Shown: piece after piece, positions 15,994-26,680 of the stretch
Position numbering within the stretch: the stretch's first letter is position 1
Layout: the number at the start of each line of letters is the position of its first letter
DNA from: Streptomyces caniscabiei
GTDB lineage: Bacteria > Actinomycetota > Actinomycetes > Streptomycetales > Streptomycetaceae
DNA length: 64,000 bases
NCBI RefSeq assembly: GCF_014930365.1
Contig: NZ_JABXWI010000002.1
Span: 558,001-622,000 of the forward strand
Direction: 5' to 3'
Made by a program: the position numbers and the translations under genes
Notes under the pieces: model-generated
Database searches by the model: none
What the model was told of the DNA's origin: nothing
What the model saw: the letters and a program-made list of their open reading frames with translations, nothing else

Positions 15994-16007
15994 GGTAAGC
16001 GCTTTCC
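15994..16007. promoter_or_regulatory. LacI-family-type operator
   Basis: GGTAAGCGCTTTCC differs at one position from the perfect dyad GGAAAGCGCTTTCC recognised by many LacI-family repressors. It sits between the GH4 stop and the GH38 start, so it could regulate GH38 separately. No lacI-family gene is present in this window. Confidence 0.5.
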
Positions 16008-16017
16008 GGGCGGGAGC

Positions 16018-17358
16018 CTACTTCAGGTAGTCCAGGCCAGGGTGCACGGCCGTGTAGCCCTCGACCAGACGGCGGGCCACGTTCACCGAGTCCACCAGGG
16101 GGTGCAGGGCGAAGGCCTTCACCGCGGTCGTCCGGGAACCCGCCTCGGCCGCCGCCAGGACCTCGCGCTCGACGGCCTTGACCGCGCAGACCAGGCCGGT
16201 GGCGTGGTCCGGAAGGGGGGAGACGTGGACCGGGTGGGCGCCGTTGGCGTCGACCAGGCAGGGCACCTCGATGACGGCCTCGGTGTCGAGGGTCGAGAGG
16301 GTGCCCTTGTTGCGGACGTTGAGGATGAGGGTGGTGCGCTCGTCGCGGGCGATGGCCCGCATCAGAGCGAGGGCGACCTTCTCGTAGCCGCCGGAGAGGT
16401 CGTCGGCGTCGCGTTCGCCGGCGCCGGCGGTCTCCCGGTTCTCCGACATGTAGGTGGCCTCGCGCTCGGCGCGGGTGCGGTCCCAGGCCTTGAGGGCGTG
16501 GGCGTCGGGGCGGCGCATCTCCTCGTAGAAGTGGGCCTGCTGCTCCTTGAGGAAGGCGCCGCGGGTCTTCTCGACGGCCTGGTAGGCGCGGACGGCCTCG
16601 CGGTTGAAGTAGTAGTAGTGCAGGTACTCGTTGGGGATCGCGCCGAGGGACTGGAGCCAGTCGACGCCGAAGAGCTTGCCCTCCTCGAACGAGCCGAGCA
16701 GGTCGCGGTCGGCCAGGAGACGGGGCAGTTCGTCGCGGCCGGCGATGTGCAGGCCGCGGACCCAGCCGAGGTGGTTGAGGCCGACGTAGTCGATCCAGGC
16801 CTCGGCGGGTTTCGCCGCTCCGAGGACGCGGGCGATGCGTCGGCCGAGGCCGACGGGTGAGTCGCAGATGCCGATGACGCGGTCGCCGAGGTGGCGGGAC
16901 ATGGCCTCGGTGACCAGGCCCGCCGGGTTGGTGAAGTTGATGACCCAGGCGTCGGGGGCGAGGCGGGCCACCCGGCGGGCGATGTCGACGGCGACCGGGA
17001 CCGTGCGCAGGCCGTAGGCGATGCCGCCCGCGCCGACGGTCTCCTGGCCCAGCACGCCTTCGGCCAGGGCCACGCGCTCGTCGTTCGCGCGGCCCTCCAG
17101 GCCGCCGACGCGGATCGCGGAGAAGATGAAGTCGGCGCCGGTGAGGGCCTCGTCGAGGTCGGTGGTGGCGGTCACCTCGGGGGCGTCGGGGACGTCGGCC
17201 GCCTGCTCGGCGAGGACGCGGGTGACGGCGGAGAGCCGCTCGGCGTCCAGGTCGTGCAGGACGACATGGGTGACCCGGCCCTCGGCGCGGTCCCCGAGGA
17301 GCGCCCCGTACACGAGGGGCACCCGGAATCCTCCGCCGCCCAGAATCGTCAGCTTCAC
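16018..17358 (-). CDS. NAD-dependent glycosidase, family GH4
   Basis: 446-aa GH4 enzyme; the family cleaves alpha- or beta-glycosides, often 6-phosphorylated, by NAD- and Mn-dependent oxidation-elimination. Motifs are the Rossmann start 'MKLTILGGGGFRVPLVYGAL', 'WVINFTNPAGLVTEAM' (active-site Asn), the metal Cys in 'VIGICDSPVGLGRR' and 'YVGLNHLGWVRG'. CDSP, rather than CHS/CHG, points to the beta-type (6-phospho-beta-glucosidase-like) branch. This is inferred from memory of the subfamilies. GTG start with AAAGGTGG upstream. It lies 124 bp from the DeoR stop and is followed by GH38. Confidence 0.85.
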   Translation of the reverse strand: MKLTILGGGGFRVPLVYGALLGDRAEGRVTHVVLHDLDAERLSAVTRVLAEQAADVPDAPEVTATTDLDEALTGADFIFSAIRVGGLEGRANDERVALAEGVLGQETVGAGGIAYGLRTVPVAVDIARRVARLAPDAWVINFTNPAGLVTEAMSRHLGDRVIGICDSPVGLGRRIARVLGAAKPAEAWIDYVGLNHLGWVRGLHIAGRDELPRLLADRDLLGSFEEGKLFGVDWLQSLGAIPNEYLHYYYFNREAVRAYQAVEKTRGAFLKEQQAHFYEEMRRPDAHALKAWDRTRAEREATYMSENRETAGAGERDADDLSGGYEKVALALMRAIARDERTTLILNVRNKGTLSTLDTEAVIEVPCLVDANGAHPVHVSPLPDHATGLVCAVKAVEREVLAAAEAGSRTTAVKAFALHPLVDSVNVARRLVEGYTAVHPGLDYLK

Positions 17359-17482
17359 GCAACTACCACCTTTGCCGATCGTGCGTTCGTGCGGGCCGTC
17401 CGGGACGCCGTTCGTCCGGACCGCTCCGCCAGCGTGTGCGGGAGGTGTCCGACACGTGTCAGCCGCGCGCCCCGGAGGGCGT

Positions 17483-18253
17483 TCATGGTGTGACCACTTC
17501 GACGCCCGCCTCCTCCAGTGACGTGCGGGTGGCCTGTTCCACCGGGCCGTTGGTGACGACCACGTCGAGTTCCCTGGGGCCGCAGACCTTCGCCATGCCC
17601 GTGCCGGGGAACTTCGCGGAGTCGGCGAGCAGGACGACCCTGTCGCTCGCTCTGATCATCGCGCGTTTGACGGGGACCTCGACGACGGTCGTGTCCATCA
17701 CCTGGCCACCGGGACGTACTCCACTCGTTCCGAGGAACAGCCAGTCGGCGTGGAGTTGACGGAGGTTGTCCTCGGTGAGGAAACCGACGAGGGAACGGTA
17801 CTCGCGGCGGACCATGCCGCCGAGCAGCACCAGTTCGATGCCCTCGTCGTCGGCCAGCTCCTCGTAGACGACCAGGTTGCTGGTGATCACGGTGAGCCGG
17901 CGGCCGTGCAGCTGCCGGGCCAGGCGGTACGCGGTGGTCCCGATGTCCAGGAGCACGGACTGCCCGTCGTGGACCATCGACGCGGCTTTCGCCGCTATCG
18001 CGTCCTTCTCGGCCACCCGCACCTCGGCGACCTCGGCGAAGGGCTGGTCGCCCTCGTCCACGACCGCCCCGCCGTGCACCCGGGTGAGCAGCCCCTCCTC
18101 CTCCAGCCGGACGAGGTCCCGCCGAATGGTGGCGGGGCTCACACCGAGCTGTTCGGACAGGTCGGTGACCGCTGCCGGCCCGCCTGATCGCAGGGCCCGC
18201 AGGATGAGTTGATGTCGTCTCTCTGCCAGCACGCGCTGAACAGTACTCGTCAT
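17483..18253 (-). CDS. DeoR-family sugar-responsive regulator
   Basis: 256-aa repressor. N-terminal winged helix 'DLSEQLGVSPATIRRDLVRL' plus 'TRVHGGAVV' (DeoR HTH signature), then the DeoR sensor domain with 'SVLLDIGTTAYRLARQL', 'VITSNLVVYEEL', 'ELVLLGGMVRREYRSLVG' and 'VLLADSAKF', a fold that binds phosphorylated sugars. Start uncertain: ATG at 18253, TTG at 18259 and GTG at 18232 are all in frame; the last gives the usual family start. It is divergent from the PfkB kinase, and 10-bp-phased TTGAAGA repeats in the gap are likely its operator. Confidence 0.88.
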   Translation of the reverse strand: MTSTVQRVLAERRHQLILRALRSGGPAAVTDLSEQLGVSPATIRRDLVRLEEEGLLTRVHGGAVVDEGDQPFAEVAEVRVAEKDAIAAKAASMVHDGQSVLLDIGTTAYRLARQLHGRRLTVITSNLVVYEELADDEGIELVLLGGMVRREYRSLVGFLTEDNLRQLHADWLFLGTSGVRPGGQVMDTTVVEVPVKRAMIRASDRVVLLADSAKFPGTGMAKVCGPRELDVVVTNGPVEQATRTSLEEAGVEVVTP

Positions 18254-18288
18254 TCCCAATCAAATCCATGCTCACTTCTGCTCGACTC

Positions 18289-18347
18289 TTGCCAAACTTC
18301 CCGGAGGCGCGCACGATCTGTGCACCGAAATTGAAGACTTTTGAAGA
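18289..18347 (+). promoter_or_regulatory. Candidate promoter and DeoR operator of the sugar operon
   Basis: TTGCCA (18289-18294), 17 bp, then CACGAT (18312-18317) form a plausible promoter. Downstream, TTGAAGA occurs twice at 18331-18337 and 18341-18347, a direct repeat with a 10-bp period, typical of DeoR-family binding sites. ACTTTTGAAGA (18337-18347) recurs exactly upstream of the transketolase gene (42531-42541). Confidence 0.45.
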
Positions 18348-18392
18348 GTGATCTTCGAGAGCCTTCCCAGGTGTCGACGAGAGGGTGCGCGC

Positions 18393-19412
18393 GTGGACGA
18401 CGACCGGCCCGACGTGCTGCTGACCGGGCTGCTCTTCTACGACCTCGTGCTCACGGGGCTGGGAAAGCCGCCCACACCGGGCGAGGAGATCTGGACCGAC
18501 GGCATGGGCTGCGGCCCGGGCGGCATCGCCAACCTGGCGGTGGCCGCCGCCCGTTTCGGCCTGCGGACCTCGCTGGCCACGGTCTTCGGCGACGACTACT
18601 ACGGCCAGTACTGCCGTGACGTCCTCGCCGGACAGGAAGGCGTCGACCTCTCCCTCTCGCGCACCGCCGACGGCTGGCACACCCCGGTCACCGTCGCCCT
18701 CGCACACGGTCACGACCGGGCCCTGGTGACCCACGGCCAGGAACCGCCGTACTCCCAGGACGTCCTGATGGGCGACCCGCCCGAAGCGCGCACGGCGCTG
18801 GTGCACATCGAGGCCGAGCCCCGCGAGTGGCTCGCCAAGGCCGCCGCGAACGGCACGCTCGTCTACGCGGACGTCGGCTGGGACCCCACCCAGCAGTGGT
18901 CGCGCGACCTGCTCGACCAACTCGCCCTGTGCCACGCCTTCCTCCCCAACGAGACCGAGGCGACGGCCTACACCCGCACCGACAGCGCGGTCGCCGCGCT
19001 CGGCACCCTGAGCGAGCTGGTGCCGGTGGCCGTGGTCACCCGCGGCGGCGAGGGCGCGGTCGCGGTGGACCAGACGACCGGGGAGTACGCGGAGGTCCCG
19101 GCCCTGGACGTCGACGTGCTCGACGCGACGGGCGCCGGCGACGTCTTCGGCGCGAGCTTCGTCGCCGCCTCCCTCGGCGGCTGGCCGCTGGCGGAGCGGC
19201 TGCGGTTCGCCGTGCTGTCCGCCGGACTCTCCGTGGGCCGGCACGGCGGAGGCCTCGCCGCACCCGGCTGGTACGGCGTCGAGCGCTGGTGGCGCTCGCT
19301 GACCGACCCCGGCCTGAAGAAGGCCTACGGCTTCCTCGCGGACCGCATCCCGGCCGACGTGGGCCCACCGGTGCACCACGCCCCGGTCACCCCGCCCGCG
19401 CGGCTCCACTGA
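18393..19412 (+). CDS. PfkB-family carbohydrate kinase
   Basis: 339-aa ribokinase-fold sugar kinase. N-terminal substrate region 'GMGCGPGGIANLAVAAARFG' and the C-terminal PfkB signature 'VLDATGAGDVFGASFVAAS' with the catalytic Asp are intact. The GTG at 18393 has GAGAGGG upstream; an in-frame GTG at 18348 would overlap the putative operator and is less likely. It is the first gene of the operon with the ABC importer. Together with DeoR this indicates phosphorylation of an imported sugar or sugar derivative; specificity is not visible. Confidence 0.85.
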   Translation: MDDDRPDVLLTGLLFYDLVLTGLGKPPTPGEEIWTDGMGCGPGGIANLAVAAARFGLRTSLATVFGDDYYGQYCRDVLAGQEGVDLSLSRTADGWHTPVTVALAHGHDRALVTHGQEPPYSQDVLMGDPPEARTALVHIEAEPREWLAKAAANGTLVYADVGWDPTQQWSRDLLDQLALCHAFLPNETEATAYTRTDSAVAALGTLSELVPVAVVTRGGEGAVAVDQTTGEYAEVPALDVDVLDATGAGDVFGASFVAASLGGWPLAERLRFAVLSAGLSVGRHGGGLAAPGWYGVERWWRSLTDPGLKKAYGFLADRIPADVGPPVHHAPVTPPARLH

Positions 19413-19466
19413 CCCCCCGCACCAAAGCCCCGAAGTACCACGAACAGGAACCAACAGGAGTGACCC

Positions 19467-20747
19467 GTGGACCTTTCTCGTAGAGGCTTCCTCCAGGCTG
19501 CCGTGTTCACCGCGGCGGCCTCCGGCCTGACCGTCGCCTGTGGCGGCGGCTCGGATTCCGGCGGCACCAAGAACGGCAAGAACCTCACCATGTGGTACTG
19601 GGGCGGAGCCCTCAGCGACAAGGTGGTCGCCGAGGCCAAGACGCACTTCAAGAGCCAGATCAAGCTGACCAGTTCCTCCATCGGCGGCGACTTCAAGCAG
19701 AAGCTCACCACCACGCTCGCGGCGGGCGGCTCCTCCGTGCCGGACATCACCGGCATCAAGGGCGAGGACATCGCCTCCTTCCTGCCCAACGCGGACCGCT
19801 TCCTCGACCTGAACGACCTGGGCTTCAAGAAGCTCTCCTCGCAGTACCTGGAGTGGAAGACCAAGCTCGCGCAGACCGAGGACGGCAAGCAGATCGGCTT
19901 CCCGATCGACATCGGTCCCACCGCGCTCTTCTACCGCGCCGACCAGTTCGAGAAGGCGGGGCTGCCCTCCGATCCGGCGAAGGTCGCCGCCGAGGCCAAG
20001 ACCTGGGACGACTACTTCGCGCTCGGCACCGAGCTGAAGAAGGCGCTGCCCGGCACCTTCCTCATCAACAACATGGGCTCGGTGTTCAGCATCGCGGTCG
20101 GCCAGGGCACCAAGCGGTTCATCGACCAGGACAACCACTTCATCGGCGACCAGGACCACATCCGTGCCGCGTGGGACCACGCGATCCGCGCCTACACGCT
20201 CGGCCTCGACGCCAAGATCAACGACCAGAGCTGGAACGCCGCCGTCGGCAAGAGCCTGACCACCGAGGTCGGCGCAGCCTGGCACGCGCTGGACATCGAG
20301 TCGGCCGCCCCGAACACCAAGGGCAAGTGGCGGGTCTGCGCGACCCCGGGCGGACCGGCCAACCAGGGCGGCTCCTATCTGACCCTGCCCAAGCAGTGTC
20401 GCAACCCCGAAGAGGCGTTCAAGATCATCAGTTGGATCCTCAGCCCCGACAACAACGCCAAGAGCTTCGCCGACGCCACCATCTTCCCCGCCTCCCCGGA
20501 GACGTACGCGATGCCGGCCATGACAGGCCCCGACGCCTTCTTCGGCGGGCAGAAGATCATCGAGGTCTTCGGTCCGGCCGCCGAGGCCATACCCGTCAGC
20601 TACGAGGCGCCCGCCGACTCCGCGGTCATGGCCCCCTTCATGGCCGAGCTGACCAGCATCGAGGCCAAGGGCAAGAAGCCCGACGACGCCTGGAAGGACG
20701 CGGTCTCCCAGGCCAAGCAGATCGCCAGGCGACAGGGGGTGAACTGA
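19467..20747 (+). CDS. Extracellular sugar-binding lipoprotein (ABC family 1)
   Basis: 426-aa solute-binding protein. The N-terminus 'MDLSRRGFLQAAVFTAAA' ends 'TVACGGG': a twin-arginine motif (SRRGFL) followed by a lipobox Cys near residue 27, so probably a Tat-exported lipoprotein. The body has the carbohydrate-binding pattern ('NLTMWYWGGALSDKVV', 'IGFPIDIGPTALFYRADQFE', 'WRVCATPGGPANQGGSYLTL'). GTG start with AGGAG. It forms with the two following permeases a CUT1-type importer; no ATPase gene is in the operon, so a shared MsiK-like ATPase is expected. Confidence 0.9.
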   Translation: MDLSRRGFLQAAVFTAAASGLTVACGGGSDSGGTKNGKNLTMWYWGGALSDKVVAEAKTHFKSQIKLTSSSIGGDFKQKLTTTLAAGGSSVPDITGIKGEDIASFLPNADRFLDLNDLGFKKLSSQYLEWKTKLAQTEDGKQIGFPIDIGPTALFYRADQFEKAGLPSDPAKVAAEAKTWDDYFALGTELKKALPGTFLINNMGSVFSIAVGQGTKRFIDQDNHFIGDQDHIRAAWDHAIRAYTLGLDAKINDQSWNAAVGKSLTTEVGAAWHALDIESAAPNTKGKWRVCATPGGPANQGGSYLTLPKQCRNPEEAFKIISWILSPDNNAKSFADATIFPASPETYAMPAMTGPDAFFGGQKIIEVFGPAAEAIPVSYEAPADSAVMAPFMAELTSIEAKGKKPDDAWKDAVSQAKQIARRQGVN

Positions 20748-20748
20748 G

Positions 20749-21756
20749 GTGTCGTCACCTCCGGTGACCGGTCCCGCCACGGTGCCCGAGCACCGTGGCG
20801 GGCCGGGCCCGGCCCGCTTCCGCCCGCGGCGCACCCCGCCCGCGGGCGTCGCCCGGCCCACGCGTCGCGGTGTGCTGTCGTACTGGCGGCAGTACCTGGC
20901 GATCTCGCCCTTCTACCTGATCTTCCTCGGGTTCTCGTTCGTCCCCGTCTTCTACTCGCTGTATCTGTCCTTCCAGCGCTACGACGGGCTGGGGACCAAG
21001 CAGTTCGTGGGTCTGCAGCAGTTCGAGTTCCTGTGGAGCGACCCGGTCTTCTGGCTGTCCATCCGCAACACGCTGATCATCTGGGTGCTGTCCACCGTGC
21101 CCACGCTCTTCGGCGCGCTGGTGCTGGCGACGGTGCTGCACTCGGTGCGCCGCTTCAAGGGCTTCTACCGCATCGCCCTCTACGTGCCCAACGTGACCTC
21201 GATCGTCGCCGTGGCGATCTTCTTCGGCGCGGTGTTCAGCAACGACTTCGGGCTGGTCAACGCGATCCTGGGCACGGTCGGCATCTCACCCGTGCCGTGG
21301 CTGAGCAACCCATGGCTGATCAAGGTGGTCATCGGACTGCTGATGACGTGGATGTGGACCGGCTACAACATGATCATCTACCTGGCCGGCCTCCAGGCCA
21401 TCCCGCAGTCGGTCTACGAGGCGGCCAGGATGGACGGCGCCGGACCGATCCGCACCTTCTTCCAGATCACCATTCCGATCATGCGGCCGATCATCCTGTT
21501 CACCGTCGTCATCTCGACCATCAACGGTCTGCAGAGCTTCAGCGAACCCCAGGTGCTCTTCGCCAGCAACGCCGCCAACCAGAACCTCGGCGGTCCGGGC
21601 CAGGCGGGCCTGACCACGCTGCTGTACTTCTACCAGTCGGCCTTCCTCGACAACGACTACGGCTACGGCGCGGCCATCGTGTGGGCCTTCTTCGTACTGA
21701 TCATCGTGCTCGTCGTCATCAACTGGCGCATCGTGCAACGAGGGAGGAAGTCATGA
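20749..21756 (+). CDS. Sugar ABC transporter permease (MalF-like)
   Basis: 335-aa CUT1 permease with six predicted helices beginning 'YLAISPFYLIFLGFSFVPVF'. The EAA loop is 'QSVYEAARMDGAGPIRTFFQ'. The N-terminal 40 residues are Pro/Arg-rich and cytosolic. The GTG start is one base after the binding-protein stop; a later start is possible. Stop and next ATG overlap (ATGA). Confidence 0.9.
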   Translation: MSSPPVTGPATVPEHRGGPGPARFRPRRTPPAGVARPTRRGVLSYWRQYLAISPFYLIFLGFSFVPVFYSLYLSFQRYDGLGTKQFVGLQQFEFLWSDPVFWLSIRNTLIIWVLSTVPTLFGALVLATVLHSVRRFKGFYRIALYVPNVTSIVAVAIFFGAVFSNDFGLVNAILGTVGISPVPWLSNPWLIKVVIGLLMTWMWTGYNMIIYLAGLQAIPQSVYEAARMDGAGPIRTFFQITIPIMRPIILFTVVISTINGLQSFSEPQVLFASNAANQNLGGPGQAGLTTLLYFYQSAFLDNDYGYGAAIVWAFFVLIIVLVVINWRIVQRGRKS

Positions 21757-22640
21757 CGACAGCCGTCACCACACGGCCGGCCACCGGCGCGAAGCCGGCG
21801 ACGGGCGGGAAGCGGCCGCGCCGTCCCAAGGGCCTCTCCCCTCACCTCTTCCTCGTGCTGGCCGTCGTGATCTCGGTCTTCCCGTTCGTGTGGACGATCG
21901 TGATGGCGACCAACACCACCCGGGACATCTACAAGAGCCCGCCGAAGCTGACCCCCGGCTCGCATCTGCTGGAGAACATCCGGGGGGTGCTCGACACGGT
22001 CGACTTCTTCGGGTCGATGCTCAACACGGTCGTCATCGCCTGCGCCACCACGGTGCTGGTGCTGCTCGTCGACTCCCTGGCGGCCTTCGCCTTCGCCAAG
22101 TTCGAGTTCCCCGGACGCAAGCTGCTCTTCGGCCTGCTCCTGGTGTTCATGATGCTGCCGCTGCAGCTGGCCGTCCTGCCGCAGTTCATCCTGATGTCCG
22201 AGCTCGGCTGGGTCGGCATGCTCAAGGCGCTGGTCTGGCCCGCCCTCTCCAACGCCTTCGGCATCTTCTGGCTGCGCCAGTACATCGAGACCGGGGTGCC
22301 CGACGAACTGCTGGACGCGGCGCGCATCGACGGCGCCGGGTTCTTCCGGCAGTACTGGAACGTGGCACTGCCGATGATCAGGCCCGCGATGTCCTTCCTC
22401 GCCATCTACGCCTTCGTCGGCGCCTGGAACGACTACGTCTGGCCCCTCATCGTGCTCACCAACCCCGACCACGTCACGCTCCAGGTCGAGCTGGCCCAGC
22501 TCAACGTCGGCCACAACACCGACTACAGCATGGTGATGGCCGGTGTGCTGATGGCGTCCCTCCCGCTGGTGATCGTCTTCGCCGTCTTCGCGCGCGGCTT
22601 CATCGCGGGGGCCACCGAGGGCGCGGTACAGGGCAGTTGA
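21753..22640 (+). CDS. Sugar ABC transporter permease (MalG-like)
   Basis: 295-aa CUT1 permease with GGGAGGAAG upstream of the ATG. The EAA loop 'PDELLDAARIDGAGFFRQYW' is followed by 'NVALPMIRPAMSFLAIYAF' and 'WNDYVWPLIVL', characteristic of MalG-type subunits. It partners the preceding permease. Confidence 0.9.
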   Translation: MTTAVTTRPATGAKPATGGKRPRRPKGLSPHLFLVLAVVISVFPFVWTIVMATNTTRDIYKSPPKLTPGSHLLENIRGVLDTVDFFGSMLNTVVIACATTVLVLLVDSLAAFAFAKFEFPGRKLLFGLLLVFMMLPLQLAVLPQFILMSELGWVGMLKALVWPALSNAFGIFWLRQYIETGVPDELLDAARIDGAGFFRQYWNVALPMIRPAMSFLAIYAFVGAWNDYVWPLIVLTNPDHVTLQVELAQLNVGHNTDYSMVMAGVLMASLPLVIVFAVFARGFIAGATEGAVQGS

Positions 22641-22669
22641 GCCGACCCCTCCCGAGAGAGGTGCACGAG

Positions 22670-23679
22670 ATGGCGGACGCCGACGGCACGGGGCGGCCGG
22701 GGCGCGGCAAGGTGCTCGTGGTGGGGATGGACGGGCTGCGCCTGGACCGGCTGCCCCTCCCACGGGCCGCGGCCGACGGGGCCCCGGTCCCGCCCCGCCC
22801 GCCCTCGACGGCGCCGGTGCTGTACGGGCTGATGGCCGCGGGCGCCCACGGCAGCGGTCTGCTGCCCTACGGCGAGGTGGACGGCGGCGCCGAGGGCGGG
22901 CCGTCCACCAGCATGGCCTACACCGACTCCGGGCCGGGCTGGTCGAGCGTGCTGACCGGGGTGTGGCCCGACCGGCACGGGGTCACCGGCAACGACTTCG
23001 AGGGCGCCGACTACTCCCGGTACCCCGACTTCCTCAGCCGCGCCGCAGCCGCGCGGCCGGGCCTGCGTACATTGGCCGCGGTGTCCTGGCCCGAACTGGT
23101 CGACCGCGGCACCCTGGGCCCCGCCATCGGCGAACGCGCGCGCTTCGACGGCGAGTCGGACGGCTACGAGGACGCCGACCGGCGCGTCGCCGACACCGCC
23201 GTGCGCCGGCTCACCGAGGACGACCCGGACGCGGTGTTCGTGTACTTCGGCGCCACCGACGAGGCCGGCCACGCCACGGGCCCCCTCAGCCCGGCCTACG
23301 ACCGGGCCCTGCTGGCCCAGGACACCCACCTCGGGCGGCTGCTGGAGGCGATCGACGCCCGGCGCCGCGACCCCGCCCGCGCGGACGAGCGCTGGACGGT
23401 CCTGGTCACCACCGACCACGGCCATCTCGACGCCGGCGGTCACGGCGGCGACACCCGCGCCGAACGCGAGGTCTTCGTCGTCCTCGCCGAGCCGGGAGCC
23501 CCCTCGGACGGGGCCTCCCCCGGCACCCGTCTGGACTCCCCCCGGCTCATCGACATCGCCCCCACGGTCCTCGACCGGCTCGGCATCCCCGTCGACCCGG
23601 CCTGGGGCCTGCCCGGGCACGTCCTGCCCAGGCCGGTCCCCTCCCCTTCCCCCCTGTCACCCCCGACTTCGGAACGGTC

Positions 23680-23683
<4 letters not shown>
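22670..23683 (+). CDS. Alkaline-phosphatase-superfamily phosphodiesterase (NPP-like)
   Basis: 337-aa hydrolase of the type I phosphodiesterase/nucleotide pyrophosphatase group. The metal-site start 'KVLVVGMDGLRLDRLPL' and the nucleophile region 'AYTDSGPGWSSVLTGVWPDRHGV' (TxSGPGW..; one of the Ser/Thr is the probable nucleophile) are visible, followed by 'VFVYFGATDEAGHATG' and 'VLVTTDHGHLDAGGHGG', which supply the remaining Asp/His ligands. No signal peptide, so it appears cytoplasmic. The ATG at 22670 has GAGAGAGG upstream. It overlaps the GH2 gene by 4 bp, tying phosphoester cleavage to glycan use. Confidence 0.82.
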
Positions 23684-26652
<2,969 letters not shown>

Positions 26653-26680
26653 ACCACGAACCCCCATCTACGGAGTCACT

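Noticed and set aside
12884..17362. A 1492-codon open frame on the minus strand apparently joining GH38 to a long upstream extension
   Set aside because: The first 477 codons are low-complexity Arg/Pro/Gly shadow sequence of the GH4 gene in another frame; GH38 begins at the ATG at 15931.
17355..20861. Long minus-strand frame over the PfkB and sugar-binding genes
   Set aside because: Shadow frame without motifs; high-GC third positions keep antisense frames open.
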